The notes: generated by a model from the sequence alone, not told the origin. A DNA stretch of 64,000 nucleotides from Lepas anatifera (GCA_034440635.1 JAOTON010002098.1:1101501-1165500), one strand, 5' to 3'. Shown: positions 1 through 11,988, counted from the first letter of the stretch. Program-made: numbers and translations.

Positions 1-203
1 GCTTCTCAGAAAGCGTACATTGATATTAGCTACACGGCTCTGACGGCTAGTGCGTATTTAAGTTTTAAAGCAAAGCCTTCGACCATGTCTATCTCTGAGT
101 TAGGTATGCTTAATCTAACGAAAACTGAGAAAAGGCAGCACATTCTCGGACAGCTGTATATTTTGCCAAGCTGGTTCTGCTTTCTTGCGAAATGTCAGCT
201 GAC

Positions 204-300
204 CTGTGGTGACCAGCTGGTCGTTCCAAATGCAAATGGCGTTGACAGTGTTGTACTGAGCCTGAATTTCCTGGTGAATTGTCAGGTCAGCGTTGTAGAC
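204..300 (-). CDS. Gene B exon (WD40 blade; paralogue of gene A exon 2)
   Basis: This 97-bp exon starts after an AG at 302-301 and ends before a GT at 203-202. It is open in phase 0 for 32 codons plus one base. The peptide begins VYNADLTIH and ends LVTT. It has the same length, phase and boundaries as gene A exon 2 (27430-27526), whose peptide begins VYNPDLTIH. It continues in frame from the exon at 3930-4054, giving ...GGKLI then VYNADL. It should encode the outer strand of one propeller blade and the start of the next. The 3' remainder of the gene is off the left edge of the window. Exon call is strong; no specific function can be named. Confidence 0.85.
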
Positions 301-682
301 CTGCCAAAGCACAGAGGTTAGCATGATTCATGCTGGGAGGAGGAGGAGGAGTATTGTACTTAAGCCTAAGGAAAATGGTTCTTAACGGCCGCCCCAGTGG
401 GTCTCCTATCCCACTTGACCCCAATGGGAGATTTCGAACATCCCCCCATCTTGGCTCCTATGCGGTATATCAAAATATGGCAACGCTAGTATATAGTTTA
501 AAAAAAGAAGGAACTGTATGGTTCACTTCTTTCTGCAGGTCAATATTTAGGTCATGACAGGTAAAAAATGTAAAATGTTAGTTCATATTTTTTTGCACCA
601 GAGTCTGACTGGATTTAGTTAGAGAAAATATTTAGGCATCAACGGATTTCTCTTACTACGGGAAAATCGAATGACTTATGAT

Positions 683-987
683 CAGGGGCGGACGCAGAAC
701 CCAGTTGGGGGGGGGGTAAAACCATGTCTGTCTCTCCTCCCGGGGAGGGGGAGAGGTGGAACATGCAATTTGGCTGCTCGACAGACCTAGTATAAGCTAC
801 CTCTCCAAGTACATGATTGGTCTCTTGGGAGAGGGGGAGGGGTGGGAGCCATTTTTTTGCTCGACAGACCTAGTGTAAACACCTTTTTCTTAAAATTTAT
901 CCGAAATTTGGGGGGCAAAAGGTAGTTTGGCCCCCTTGCAGCGCTTTGGAAGGTCATGGCCGGAATGGCCCCCTGCGTCTGCCAATG
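683..987. mobile_element. hAT-like MITE (CAGGGGCGGA family), copy 1
   Basis: The ends are imperfect inverted repeats: CAGGGGCGGACGCAG at the left and the reverse of CATTGGCAGACGCAG at the right. The flanks are CTTATGAT and CTTGTGAT, a 7/8 match, as expected for an 8-bp hAT-type target duplication. The inside is G-rich and contains two copies of GCTCGACAGACCTAGT. A close relative with the same internal motifs is at 49794-50084. No coding capacity. Confidence 0.75.
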
Positions 988-1035
988 CTTGTGATATGAT
1001 CATACTGGATAATAATTGTTGGGGCTTATCGAAGT

Positions 1036-1185
1036 ACCAACTGCCAGGATCATATGGCGTCGCCAACTCTTTCCCTGTTGGAAGGGTTTCTCGGGAGCCA
1101 GCTTGCTCCCTTGTTCAGGGAAACCGCCGGGCCTTGAACCCGGGTTGGCTTAGTGAAGTCAGCTACGCTGACCACTCCAAGATCA
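1036..1185 (-). repeat. tRNA-derived SINE, family 2
   Basis: On the minus strand the copy contains an A-box-like stretch (GGAGTGGTCAGCG) and a B-box-like GGGTTCAAGGCCC, followed by a tail containing GAGTTGGCGACGCC. Related copies are at 21318-21478 (-) and 54500-54640 (+). The boundaries are approximate. Confidence 0.6.
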
Positions 1186-1238
1186 CCATTCAAGATCACC
1201 ATCAAGATCACCATCTGGCCAAACATAGTCAATATATA

Positions 1239-1600
1239 GCCGCCCCGGTAGCTCAGTTGGTAGAGCGTTGGGCTCCGGCCCGCTGCTCAGAAGCATGCAG
1301 TGGCAGTGCATGTCACAGGCTTGGGATCGGTTCCCCTGGGACGCTCCGGCGCTCAATAGGTTTACCCGACGTACAGGTCGGCTGGCAACTGACCGGTGAG
1401 AGGGTGACCTGAGCGGGGCGGCCGTCCTGTGTTTTAGTGGGACGTTAAACTTTGGCTTCTAAATTAACCAACCCTCCATTGAGGGAGTTGCTCGTTCGGG
1501 TGGTGGGGTCGGGGTCTCCGTGACAAGTCCCTTGACGACTTTAGTGAGACTCCGACTCCAGCAGCCTTACCAGGAACAACTTGAACAAAATTTATAAAAA
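1239..1600 (+). repeat. tRNA-derived SINE, family 1
   Basis: The 5' head GCCGCCCCGGTAGCTCAGTT contains a Pol III A box (TAGCTCAGTTGGTAGAGC), followed by a non-tRNA body and an A/T-rich end (TTATAAAAAA). A copy at 47465-47822 is similar along the whole length, a 3' half is at 47274-47450, and an inverted copy ends at 61667. It is a dispersed retroposon, not a functional tRNA gene, because the part after the D-arm does not fold as a tRNA. Confidence 0.75.
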
Positions 1601-1700
1601 ATGCATATCTATCGACTTGCAATGATGATCCAAACGTATTACTATCAAAACGAAAGCTCTGCACCATTTCCTGCCAAGCTATTGACCAAATGCTGAAAAC

Positions 1701-2701
1701 CTACTTAACACACGGCCCGCTGGAGTCCCTGGCATGACGCGTCCCGCTGGGGGGGCGAATTTCGCCCCCTCCCTCAGTATCTCATTTCCCAGGAAAGCTA
1801 AAGGAAAATTACGGACGGCGTTCGAAAGGTCTTGACCAGGCGAAGAGGAATTATGAGGAGTATTTTTATTTCAGGTCAATATTGAGGTCAGCACAGGCAA
1901 AAGAAGGCTCCATAGGCTTACAACAGAGCAGTGTACGTTTCTCTCTCTCTAGATCTGTACTAAGGGGAGCTAGAGCAAATATTTATGCGTCATTGGATTT
2001 CTCTCATCATGGCAAATCGAATAATGTATAATATGACCTTGCTAGATCAAATTGTGAAAATGACCTGACCTCGAGCTAGGTCAGGGTCACAGAGATGTTG
2101 CATATCAATCAACACCCCGTGACAATATAAGCGCAATACAAGCAAAATGGGACCTTTATCTCAATTCAGTAAGAAGTTACTGGCAAAACAATCACTCTAG
2201 GCACCTATGAACTGACAAGACCTTTGAGAGGTCAGATGGTCAAAAACTCAAGTTTATGGTCAAGATCGTGGTAAGAATAGACGGTTTGAGCATTTTAAGC
2301 TTTATCTATCCAGTATTTACTGAAAACGAGCCCGTTCTATTTTTCACCGGAGACTTACAATGGGATGACCAAAAAAGTGACCCCACCTTAGGTCAACAAT
2401 ATCGAAATTCCGAGATAGTATATTATTTATCATATTGTGAAAGTTTCAAACTGATCTGTTGACAGATGATCCTTAGGCACTGCTTCGAACTCGTGATTTT
2501 GGGTTTTGAGCAGTCAGGTCACTTGAACTTGAATAGCTCCTTGACCTGGCATGACCTGACTTAAATTTGGTCAGATGCGCAAAATCAATCAGAAATAAGG
2601 TACTGTAAGTTTGGTTGTTCTGCGTGTCTTTGTTTTTGCGTTATCTGGGGAAAACCACGAGGGAGAAAATTTCGCCCCCCAGCGGGGTGCGTGTTAAGTA
2701 G
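1701..2701. mobile_element. Non-autonomous element, family B (CTACTTAACAC ends)
   Basis: The left end CTACTTAACACACGGCCCGC and the right end, read inverted (CTACTTAACACGCACCCCGC), form terminal inverted repeats. Both continue into a CGCTGGGGGGGCGAA-type palindrome. The interior is AT-rich, lacks a long ORF, and carries several AGGTCA half-sites (for example around 1875, 2050-2090 and 2510-2570). Partial relatives occur at about 3000-3145, 7150-7700, 12640-13150, 15393-15800, 47097-49087 and 60940-62157. Confidence 0.55.
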
Positions 2702-2999
2702 TCCAGATAACCTCTAAAAGACCACAGGGACGAACTTGCAAAATGGATTAGAGATTGTCTGAAGAAACTAAGATTTTGAGAATAGGAAGGTATTCTCAGC
2801 CGTCCCTACAGAAATAGTCATTTCTCAGCTAATTCCCATTTTCTACATGTATTTTTAATGGAGAGGTCATGGTCCGTACTTGAATCTTGGTTATCGACAT
2901 AAAAATCCCGTTCCCCCAAGTTTGTTACACGGTGGGTCTATTATGAAATATGAATATTAGAGCTTCTATATTCAACCTGTTTTCACTGGTGCTGTTTGA

Positions 3000-3145
3000 A
3001 ATATTTTTGAAGGTGAGTTTATGACCTAGCCTGTTGATCTCACCTGAAATGACACAAGCTTAAAATTTGAGGCTAATTTGCAAAATGAATCAATAATGAA
3101 TATGGTGTGCCAAGTACGGCGGCGCTCGGCGCCGCCATTTTCAGG
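3000..3145 (-). mobile_element. Family B fragment
   Basis: Read on the minus strand it shows the family landmark GCGCCGCCGTACTTGGCA followed by a TTTTGCAAATTAGCCTCAAA stretch, like 15465-15540 on the plus strand. The ends are not defined. Confidence 0.4.
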
Positions 3146-3929
3146 GCCTGTTGGAAAATTCTGAGGAGGGGTGTTCAAACACTCATCCAACCCCACCTTA
3201 AAGTTATGTAGAATGTGTGAGTATGTGCTTAATGTGTGAGTAGAAAAAGTTACACTATTACCTCCTTGCACGGCGGAGGATCCCTTCTCCGTCCAGAGAA
3301 GAGGGTGAGAACCTGAATGGACTGGTGGAGAAATCGAGCTAAAAACTGTATGGGAGACTCCAAAAAACAAAAAAAGGGGCTCTGGCTCATAACTACCGAC
3401 GCTTCCTAGAATCAAAATCAAATATCAAGAGCAGGTTGCAAGGGGAGGTAAATTAAAGTTTTCTTAATTATCCTTGTTCACCTGATTCAGATATTGAATT
3501 GAACCTTAATTATTTATCGCTATCGATGTGTAATCATATTTTTCTTACAAATTCAATTCAGTATCATTTCCCTCTGATTCCCTAAGTAAGCAGCGTTTCT
3601 ATCTAGGTGATAAGGTGAGATCTGACTGATCTTCAGTATCAAAATCGCAGCATTTAACTTGCTTTTTGAAAAACGTTGAATGTTCAATACCTAACCTGTC
3701 TACATCGCTCATCGGCAAATCAGGGAGAAGGGCATTGTCCCCTGCCCCAACACTTCGGTTTTCTTATAAATACCAAGTTTTTCTCACAACACTGACCGTT
3801 CCATCTGTTTCATCAGATTCTGTGTCGTCATCCTATCATTCATCAGAATTCGCAACACATAGATTTCTCTACGACATTTTTGTGTGCTCTGTTTAAAAAC
3901 ACAGGGCTCCGAACCCAATCCGTACTCAC

Positions 3930-4054
3930 GATGAGCTTGCCGCCCTCGGCTCCCGTGTAGAGCTTGCCCTTGTGGAAGACCATGCAGCAAACGTCGCCGC
4001 TCTGCAGACAGTCGTCTGTGACCGAGGCAGTGATGGCCAAGGACATGGTGCTGC
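3930..4054 (-). CDS. Gene B exon (WD40 blade; paralogue of gene A exon 1)
   Basis: The donor is ATC|GTGAGT at 3930/3929. The peptide contains SGDVCCMVFHKGKLYTG and ends GGKLI, closely matching gene A exon 1 (SGDVIALAFHNGKLYTG ... GGKII), and joins in frame to the exon at 204-300. The 5' limit is uncertain. AG dinucleotides at 4056-4055 and 4052-4051 could be acceptors, but both would enter in a different phase from gene A. The in-frame ATG at 4047-4045 has a favourable A at -3 and could instead be an initiator. Over about 58 shared residues of the two exons the paralogues are roughly 64 percent identical by eye. Confidence 0.75.
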
Positions 4055-4129
4055 CTGCAGGTGGCACGCCTAATCTCAAACTCTCGGAAAAGGATGGGTT
4101 CACGTGATTTGAAAGTTCTCACATATTTC

Positions 4130-7050
4130 TAAGAGGCGAAAGAAACATACATGCGTTCTCATCCTTCGGAAACCTACAGCCTGCTTTATAAAATCAGTAG
4201 TCTGTTGTTGCAGTCCTGAGCTTTAAGGTGGAGCCATTTAATCCGGTATGTTATTTACATATAGATACACTTCGGTTTTATTACAGGGCGTGCAACTGCA
4301 CAAGGCTTGTCACAGACAGTCAGACACATTATAAAAGTTGGATTATGTATGCTTATGATATACAATAAATTCCAGACGCTTCAAGGGGAGGGAATCTGCC
4401 TCTTGATGAGGGCAAGGTACCATTATGATCACACGGATCTAAAGCCACTTAGAAAACTCGTTGATAAGGCTCATGCAGTTTCCCATTTGTGAAAATCCTT
4501 CCAACGCCGTCAGTTCGCTCTATCTATGAATTGGGTGAGTGTGAAAGTGAACAAATTGATATTATTATTTTTCTGTAGCCACTGAAGAAGAGGCCCTGCC
4601 CTCGTAACGTATGGGATCCGCTTGATCTCAGAAACACATCAGATTCGATTTCTTATTATGTTTGACCGTCTGTGGCACCACTGTGTCGTTTAATCACAAG
4701 AAGTCAGAATGTATCATATCACTAAGACACCAAAAGTGTTTCTTTTCTTAAAGATAATCCACCACCTTGTCAAAACTCCAAAGAGGACCATCTATGGACA
4801 ACGTAAGTCTTGAAATCTGGAAACCACATCTTGTCATCTGCAATTGCTTAGAACAAAAATTAGTCTCTTTCTTAAGATTCACTAAGCCATCAAAACAGAA
4901 TGTGGCTCATTTGGGGTTAACTTAAGGATCGCGTGCATTACGCGGTTGGCGGCTTGGGTACATGTTAACGTTGTGACGGCGTTGTCATCGTTAAAGTTCA
5001 TCACGTGACATAAGTAGAAGTCGTGCAGTTAGGAATTAAACCAGTGAGATTTTTGCAACCACTTGAAAAGGAATTTCTCCAAGGCTTAAATTAAGGCCTT
5101 AAAACTCTTTTTTATGACATTTAAAGTCTGCGCAAATTTGATACAGAAAGCTTTAGATACAATGAAATATGCCAGTAGTGATTTCTCGGCATGCTCTACA
5201 AAAAGCTTATATATCAGTTCAAAACCCATTATAAAGGTTGGGCACTCCATTGAAGATGATGGGAATTTCAAAGAAATTTTCCCAAATTCACACTTCCTGA
5301 TGGGCCAGAACTTTGAATCCCGATGGCTCAGCAACAGCGAGAAATATGTTATTTGCTGAACTTGCTGGTCCCGAATTTTTAGCTGGTTGTCTTAGTATTC
5401 TTCCACTTACAGAGAATATTCCCCAAAATTAACACGACACAACATAGCATATGTGAAACGTATGGAAATATTTATTTAGGCTTCAGGTCCCAACAACATG
5501 CAGGCCATATAGCGCCCCTTGGAACATATCATGAAATCATGAATCTTTAAACCTTTCGAGCTCGTTCGTGTTAGCAATTTTTGATGTGTTTCTTTTTCCT
5601 TACACTTTCACTGCCTTCAGTAGACTTGTTTTTAGGACAGCCGTTACATCTTGTCATGCTATCAGGTACACAAAATAAGATGCTACGCAGGGACTAATTG
5701 TGACGAATTATTATTGGATACGCCAAAAATATTGAAAGATTAGTTTATGCTACACAACATACATTCTTCATTTTATCAGTCATTCGCATTGTTTACGGTA
5801 GAAGACGAAAAGTGAGTGAAGCCTTTGGTTTTAGTTAAAAAGCTAGAAGCTGGGTACAATATAGCTATTGGCTCTGATCCCGGTTGCATTAAAATGAATT
5901 TGATATAAATAATCACCTTGCATGATATTCAATCAGTAGTAATTACCCTCCAATCGATTAACTGGACGTAGATATTCGCTACTGTGCACTCTTTTACTCA
6001 CCCTTTTATCGTCTGACCACCTTGTGAATCACTTCTACGGCTCTGTCCAGGCCAACCCTGCTCTGTGTGTGCGTGACGGCCTTTTCCTGAGCGTGACGCC
6101 GAAGTGACACCCCTGAAGCGATCTCAGTGACGGTCTGGTGTCATCTGGCCGTCTCGATACGGCAGCGGCCCCCACGGACCGTGTCGCCAGGCGTCCGGCC
6201 CTCCACCGAATACGCCGGCACATTCTTGGTAGCCTCTGTTGCAGGTGGGAAGAAGACTGCCTCCTCTCCTACCACAATGGAAGGCTCTGGGGCTCACTTT
6301 TATTTCAAAATGGTTCTGGCTTATTTTTGGCTATAAAGTTGATGGGGTTATGTTTTGCCTCCTCACGCAGCTTTGCTTAGCTTCTCTCTGTGTTCAATTC
6401 CATCCTGATGAGCCACCTTCTTCGTGTGATAGGTTTTTCTCGCCTCTTTGGTACGCGTGGCTTGCAGTATCATTACTGCTCCTTGGCATCCCCGGCCTCG
6501 GACAGAATTAACACCCTCTTGTTGCCCAAGGGCCATAGAGTGGGGCGTAAAACCAGCGCAATAGAGGCAACTGAACTGGTTATTGAGCCTGAAGCAAACG
6601 CATGCTGATCTAAATGCACCCTGGCTTCCAAAACATGACATATGAAATGAAAAAAATCACTTTTGGAACCCACCACTATCTATCAGAACAAACATGCATC
6701 TTTTGAAGACAAGAGAGCACGAAAGAGCCCTAATAAACTGAATGATGCATCAACTTTGTAAAAATTGGGCGATACTTAAATTAGCACTATTATTACCTTT
6801 CTACGTGAAGCACATGGAGTTATTTATTTGGGGAACAACATTCACATCAAACAGCAGCATTTGAAACATAAATGGAATTCTGAAATCTAGAGCATGTTGA
6901 GCTTGCTGGTGTTAGCCATTCTTGATGTTTGTTTCTACTAGCACCTTTCTTCGCTTGCACTATTTGTTTTTCCTTGCACACAAGTTATCAAAAGTTACGA
7001 ATAAACTCTACCTGGTCTGTTCACAGCTACAAGTTTTGCAGAAATTTGTT
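4130..7050. other. No gene recognised
   Basis: AT-rich DNA with only short, unremarkable ORFs. A hammerhead-like but broken motif lies at 4583-4612 (CTGAAGA, a GAGG/CCTC hairpin, then GTAA instead of GAAA). No exon of gene B could be identified here, although its 5' exons would be expected between 4054 and about 18300. Confidence 0.4.
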
Positions 7051-7053
7051 CGA

Positions 7054-7058
<5 letters not shown>

Positions 7059-7092
<34 letters not shown>
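7059..7092. repeat. (GA)n microsatellite
   Basis: An uninterrupted run of GA dinucleotides, about 17 units. Confidence 0.95.
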
Positions 7093-7149
7093 AAGAATCT
7101 CTGACTCTATGACTCGTTTTTGTGAGTCAAAAGTAGCTGACTCGGTTTT

Positions 7150-7700
7150 GATTTTTTAGATTGTTTGAGGGGGTGTTTTGACACCCCCTCTGGTTTTTCC
7201 GTTGGTACCGCGCCGCCGTACTTGACAAATTTTCTTCTTGATCAATTCTGCAATGTTCCGGGATTTTCATATCAATGATCTGCCGTTAGATACGGACCAT
7301 GTCCTCTTCATTGTAAATGCATGGGAAAAAACGGGAAGTGGGCAAAAATAGCACTTTTTCCGTAGATGCATGTTATAATATCTTCATCTTCTCCAAATCT
7401 AGTATCCTAGGCCTCTTTCCAAGTTTATGTTGCAAGTTTAGGCCATTGACCTCTGAAAGGTCATTGGGGACTGCTTAAGCAGGTTTTCAGATTTGGGTTA
7501 ATAACTTCGCAGGAAATGATGATAAAGGTTTTATATTGATACCATTAAGTTTTGATTGTTATTGGAAGTCAATGAATAGGAATATTGACTATGCTCGGTC
7601 GAATGGTGACCTTGACCTGACCTTCAGTCAGGTCATTTTGATATTTTGACCTAGTATGGCCATATTATACATCGTTTGATTCGCCGTAACGAGAGAAGGT
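7150..7700 (+). mobile_element. Family B fragment with AGGTCA half-sites
   Basis: It contains ACCCCCTCTGGTTTTTCCG, then CGCGCCGCCGTACTTGACA, matching 15410-15490. It also has several AGGTCA/TGACCT half-sites between 7440 and 7660. The boundaries are approximate. Confidence 0.4.
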
Positions 7701-8469
7701 GAATGTTTCTAAATATTGATTCTAACTCAACTTTGTCAGACGCAAGAGCCCAGAAACTCTTATCTAACCTGTCACCTTCTTTGTCCTGTCACAACCTGAA
7801 TATTGACCTAGGCCAGAAAGTGACTAAAGCAGTTTCTTCATTTATTTGTATGAGTTATTCCCAGCTTTCGCGTTTTTTCGCTATCCCGCAGAGGAGCTGA
7901 GACCAAATGTGGTGTTTGAATGACCTCCACCAGGGCGAAGTTGGCTCGGAGGCTCACCGAGGCGGTTGTTAAAACTCAGTAATCTTGCAGAGCCGAGCTA
8001 CGTTTGAGTCAGAGTTGAGTGAGAGCCGAGAAAAATGATTCTGACTGTGACTCAACTCAGACTTCCCCATGTTTCTGGCTTCATAAGATAGATTACTAAT
8101 CAGGCCGATGACAAATACGGATTTAATATGCAAACCATCTCGCATGAATATTAAAATAAGCAATCTGCTTTTGACTTACCCAGATGAGGTAGGGAGTCTT
8201 GCTCCTGTCTAAAGTGAGTCAGGTTTGAGTCGCAAGCCTGTCCTGCTAATGTTTCACAGGTCTGCTTCAATGTTTGCCCGGCAGCACATTGGGGGAGGGT
8301 GGGTCACGTGACCTGGCCGGGCGGTCGAACTGCAGCCCCGGCCGGCCCGACATCCGACATCCACAGAATCCGGCAATCATACTCAAGGCAATCTTTCTGC
8401 TGCATTTGAACAACAGGCACAATATTCCAGAACCATCACCCTCCTGCTATCGGGAAGGGCCATCCCCCC

Positions 8470-9101
8470 TCCTACTGATAGTGAGCACACCCGAGCACTA
8501 GCTGTTGAACTCATCCAACGACATCTTGGGGTAAATCTGACCCTGCATGATGTCACAGCTTGTCACCGTCTCCAGAACAGGAGGGTTATTCTTGTCAGGT
8601 TCGCTGATTTGGACCTCCGCATGCCCACATACAGGAAGCGGACTAGGCCCCTCATCCATGGACTTGTAGTCCATGGGTCACTCACTTCTGAACGCCTGAC
8701 TGTGGTGAAGATCCTGCAGGGCCTCCACACACCCAGAGACAAGTCACCTTTTGTCTCATACTACACCATCATGGGCAACATATTCGTCAAATTATCAAAT
8801 GTGCCCAAAGCTGTGGAGATTCCTGTGGGAACAGCTAAGCCTGAAATTCTCAAATTGTGTCATGGGAAGACTGGATGGATGCCAACTGGAGCCAAAAGGC
8901 CCCCTCGATCGGACCACGAGCCAGCAACCTGCAACAATCCCATCAGTTGTTAGTGCTCCTCCTCCATCTAGCTCAACACTGGCACAGGCAACAGCTTCTG
9001 GCCCACCCCCAGTAGGACCATATGCATCCCTGCAGGAGACAGCCCCTGGTTCTCTGCCTGCAGCCCCTGTTACACCTGTAGCACCTGCGTCAGCAGCATA
9101 A
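8470..9101 (+). pseudogene. Non-LTR retrotransposon ORF1-like fragment
   Basis: The frame through 8500-8953 encodes ELIQRHLGVNLTLHDV, then CHRLQNRRVILVRFADLDLR and a basic YRKRTR. This is the arrangement seen in the C-terminal part of LINE ORF1 proteins, with a HRLG-like step followed by a VRF strand. A shift of reading frame near 8930 leads into a proline/alanine-rich segment ending at 9101. The copy is broken and has no start. With the endonuclease fragment just downstream it suggests a decayed CR1/Jockey-type LINE; the clade assignment is inference. Confidence 0.55.
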
Positions 9102-9699
9102 TCACCTCAAGTGCTCTCACCAGCAGGAACAACTCCTGTCTTGCGGGGTGCTCACTTGGGACCTGGGCCAGAACCTAGCCCAGAGCCAGTGTCCCCCCAC
9201 CTGGTGATGATCCGTCCTCCTCAAATGAGAAAACTGGTTCAGACTTGTCCATTCCAAGGGCTCAACCTGGCTCTCACAATGTGGCTGTCCAAGAGCGGGC
9301 ACCCAATACAGGCCTGGGCTCTGGGGATGCTACATCCGACCCCCAGCTGTGTTGTCACCCGCTCGATTCCTGACCACAACAGGTGCAACTGATGAGGTAT
9401 ACAGAGCTCTCACTCCTCATTGCCATGATTGGCAAGGTCATTTGCTAAACTACATTTTCCTGATGCTTTTTCCAAGACGGTTAGTTTTCTTGTGTTTTGA
9501 CACCATGTTCAAAAGCTCTACTAAGCTTTTCTTCTGCACAGGCATCTGGTTAGCCGGCATCGCGTAAAGCTGTTAAATTGTTGGTGCAGACATGAGGTTT
9601 GGGTCGATGCAGATTGTCCACTCTGGGTTTTTCTGCCTCGTCTGTTTCAGCCTTGCTTTATTTTGTTCTTGTGTCTATTGCTGTATTTTTCTTGGTCAA

Positions 9700-10080
9700 A
9701 ATCATTGATCAGGATCTCACTTTGGATACCACAGCCCGTTACAATCCGCATTATGCAGGATATAGTAATGATAGCAACCCCTTACCATCCACAGTTTCAG
9801 AAATATTGAATTCATGCAACTATTGTCAGGCCCCTGATACAGTTGAATTCCAATTAAATTCAGCCCCAGGAGGCGTCTCTCCATAGTTCACTTAAATTCA
9901 CGTTCCCTGGCCCACAATTTTGGCACAATTCGATACTTTGTTACTAACCTTCAGCCAAGTCCCCAAATTATACTTGTCAGTGGAACTTGGTTAGTACCTG
10001 AACTGGCAAACTCGTATGACCTAACCAATTATTCTTTTGAGCTTTCTTGTCCTCCCGAATCCAGGGGTAAGGGAACATAA
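9700..10080 (+). pseudogene. Non-LTR retrotransposon ORF2 endonuclease fragment
   Basis: From 9887 to the stop at 10078-10080 the frame reads VHLNSRSLAHNF, then PQIILVSGTWL and a tyrosine-containing segment. This is the N-terminal pattern of LINE apurinic-type endonucleases (HLNARSL ... ETWL), with G in place of the metal-binding E of the usual ETWL. The stretch upstream (9700-9883) resembles the low-complexity leader of such ORF2 proteins but is separated from the rest by a stop. The copy is cut off at about 10080, where the palindromic-repeat element starts. Same orientation as the ORF1-like fragment. Confidence 0.6.
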
Positions 10081-10107
10081 ATTTATGTATGTTACAGGAA
10101 AGTGCGA

Positions 10108-10312
10108 AATCCGGGATTTCGCGAACTCCCTAGGGATTTCGCGAAATCACTGACCAGCCAGGGAGTTCGCGAAATCCCTAGGGAGTTCGCGAAATCACTG
10201 GCCGACCAGGGATTTCGCGAAATCCCTAGGGATTTCGCGAACTCACTGAAACTTCAGTGATTTCGCGAACTACCTGAATGCTTTTCAGGGATTTCGCGAA
10301 ATCCCTAACATG
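10108..10312. repeat. Left palindromic subrepeat array
   Basis: Tandem and inverted units built on AGGGATTTCGCGAAATCCCT (a perfect 20-bp palindrome) and its variant with GAACTCCCT. Spacers include GACCAGCC and TGAAACTTCA. Repeats inverted at 14690-14912. Confidence 0.85.
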
Positions 10313-11198
10313 CAAATATGTCATATAGTTTAAATCCGAAGAATGATCCTTCAGTGATCTGGTTTTACACTCCCCGTCCATGTTTTCTCTTTGTATGTTG
10401 TATTCTGCTTGATTTTATGTATGTCGGCCTGATATCTATTTTTTGAAAATTAATTTTACACCCTCAGCTCCACCTCACACCGGGTCCTTGTGCCCGCTGA
10501 CGAACTATTCGAGTCACTAGCCTTCCTCGAGGTGCATGGTTTATGCAATATGAACCGTAGGTGTGGAAGGGGGGGCTCAAAACAAACTAGAGATGCCACT
10601 ACTTTTTTCATTGTCATCTGTAATGAATATCTTGATTTCTTAACAAAGCAGACTCCTGATGGGAAGTATTGTGCCGGACGAAACGGACAAAGAACTGTAC
10701 TTTCACAAAGGTATATTTTAGCTATGTCTATGTTGGAATGTACTACGGACGTCCACAAATTTTCCAACAACAATACTTTGATACAGGAGGAAGTGTCGGC
10801 CTCGAAAAAGCTCTCGGTGTAAGAAGCGGCAAGCCTGTCATCGTTTGACCATTGCCAAGGCTTTCAGAAATTTGTTGTCGATTCCGGCGGGCTAGCAAAT
10901 GCACTTCAAGCTTAGGTGCTCCAGCCACGGTCATGACAATAGGCAATGAGATAGCACATTGCAAATATGCGTCACAATTGTATTATTCCGTGTCCTGCTT
11001 ATGCCGACAACTATAGTTGTCGGCTTATGTTCAGCTGTAGCTGAAACTGTATAACACTTCTGATATACTGATAAACTGAAAACAGAGATATGGTCTAAGT
11101 TAATTTGCAGAATAATTATTTCGTTGTTGCAGCTCTGAAAATTTATCTTAGTATAACAGTGGTTGACAGATATTAACACTTAGACCAACACAGCAGGC

Positions 11199-11239
11199 AG
11201 ATGAACGCGTTTCGACAAAAATTGTCTTCTTCAGCATCT
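11199..11239 (-). ncRNA. Hammerhead ribozyme motif (PLE 1, left arm; intact core)
   Basis: Read on the minus strand: helix I strand AGAUG (11239-11235), core CUGAAGA (11234-11228), a helix II hairpin of GACAA/UUGUC with a U3 loop, core GAAA (11213-11210), then CGCGUU and the second helix I strand CAUCU (11203-11199). Helix III would be the self-complementary ACGCGU, too short to loop on itself, as in hammerheads thought to work as dimers. Predicted cleavage follows GUU, between 11204 and 11203. All invariant core positions are present. Activity is untested. Confidence 0.7.
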
Positions 11240-11510
11240 ATGGTAGGAGGGATAAGGAACCCGTCATCAAGACATTCAGCAGTTTCATCGTTTGGATTTT
11301 TGTGCAAAATTATCGTGCGATAGAAATATAAAGGCACCGTTTTTTGAGGATATTCAAATAATTTTTCTTGAATTATTCTAAAATGTATACAAGCAAGCTT
11401 CAATATCAGACAATCTAACCTTATCACTTGTTTTAAATAATGTTCTATTTTTATTTTATCATCATTATTGTTTTTGTTATTATTATATAAAACTTTTTCT
11501 CTCTCTTTGC

Positions 11511-11699
11511 TTAACCAACTCCTAATACAGCCGCAGATTTTGCCCATTTCATGAAGCCTGGCCTAAGATTAAAAGTATCATTTTTAGCTATATGTGCTGC
11601 TTCTGTAGCTTTCCTATTATCTTTGTTTTTACAAACTGCTATAATTTTAGCTCTATCCCAGTTTGGCAGATGATTTGTTTCAAACAAATCATCTGCCAA
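11511..11699 (-). pseudogene. PLE GIY-YIG C-terminal fragment (left arm)
   Basis: Encodes HLPNWDRAKII (or a close variant), then RKATEAAHIAK and a GFMKWAKSAAVLG tail. The NWDRAKI...R..EA..I layout is typical of the C-terminal part of PLE GIY-YIG nuclease domains, where the E is the metal ligand. It is truncated at the palindromic centre; no reverse transcriptase remains. Confidence 0.5.
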
Positions 11700-11799
11700 A
11701 CTGGGATAGAGCTAAAATTATAGCAGTTTGTAAAAACAAAGATAATAGGAAAGCTACAGAAGCAGCACATATAGCTAAAAATGATATTTTTATCCCAGT

Positions 11800-11988
11800 T
11801 TGGCAGATGATTTGTTTCAAACAAATCATCTGCCAAACTGGGATAGAGCTAAAATTATAGCAGTTTGTAAAAACAAAGATAATAGGAAAGCTACAGAAGC
11901 AGCACATATAGCTAAAAATGATACTTTTAATCTTAAGCCAGGCTTCATGAAATGGGCAAAATCTGCGGCTGTATTAGGAGTTGGTTAA
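11800..11988 (+). pseudogene. PLE GIY-YIG C-terminal fragment (right arm)
   Basis: A mirror copy of the left-arm fragment, ending in the same AVLGVG and a stop. An additional partial copy of its start lies at 11663-11787, which reflects the duplicated 137-bp centre. Non-coding relic. Confidence 0.5.

Larger units (their letters stand above)
301..3929 (-). other. Gene B intron filled with repeats
   Basis: The 3.6-kb intron between the two gene B exons is mostly transposon-derived: a hAT-like MITE (683-987), two SINE families (1036-1185 and 1239-1600), a 1-kb terminal-inverted-repeat element (1701-2701) and a fragment of the same family (about 3000-3145). The corresponding gene A intron (27527-27924) is only 398 bp. 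No additional exon was recognised. Confidence 0.6.

Noticed and set aside
1239..1312. A functional tRNA gene
   Set aside because: The A box is good but the rest does not fold as a tRNA, and the same text recurs as a dispersed SINE.
4583..4612. CTGAAGA with a hairpin at 4586
   Set aside because: The GAAA box is GUAA, which should abolish activity; kept only as a possible fossil.
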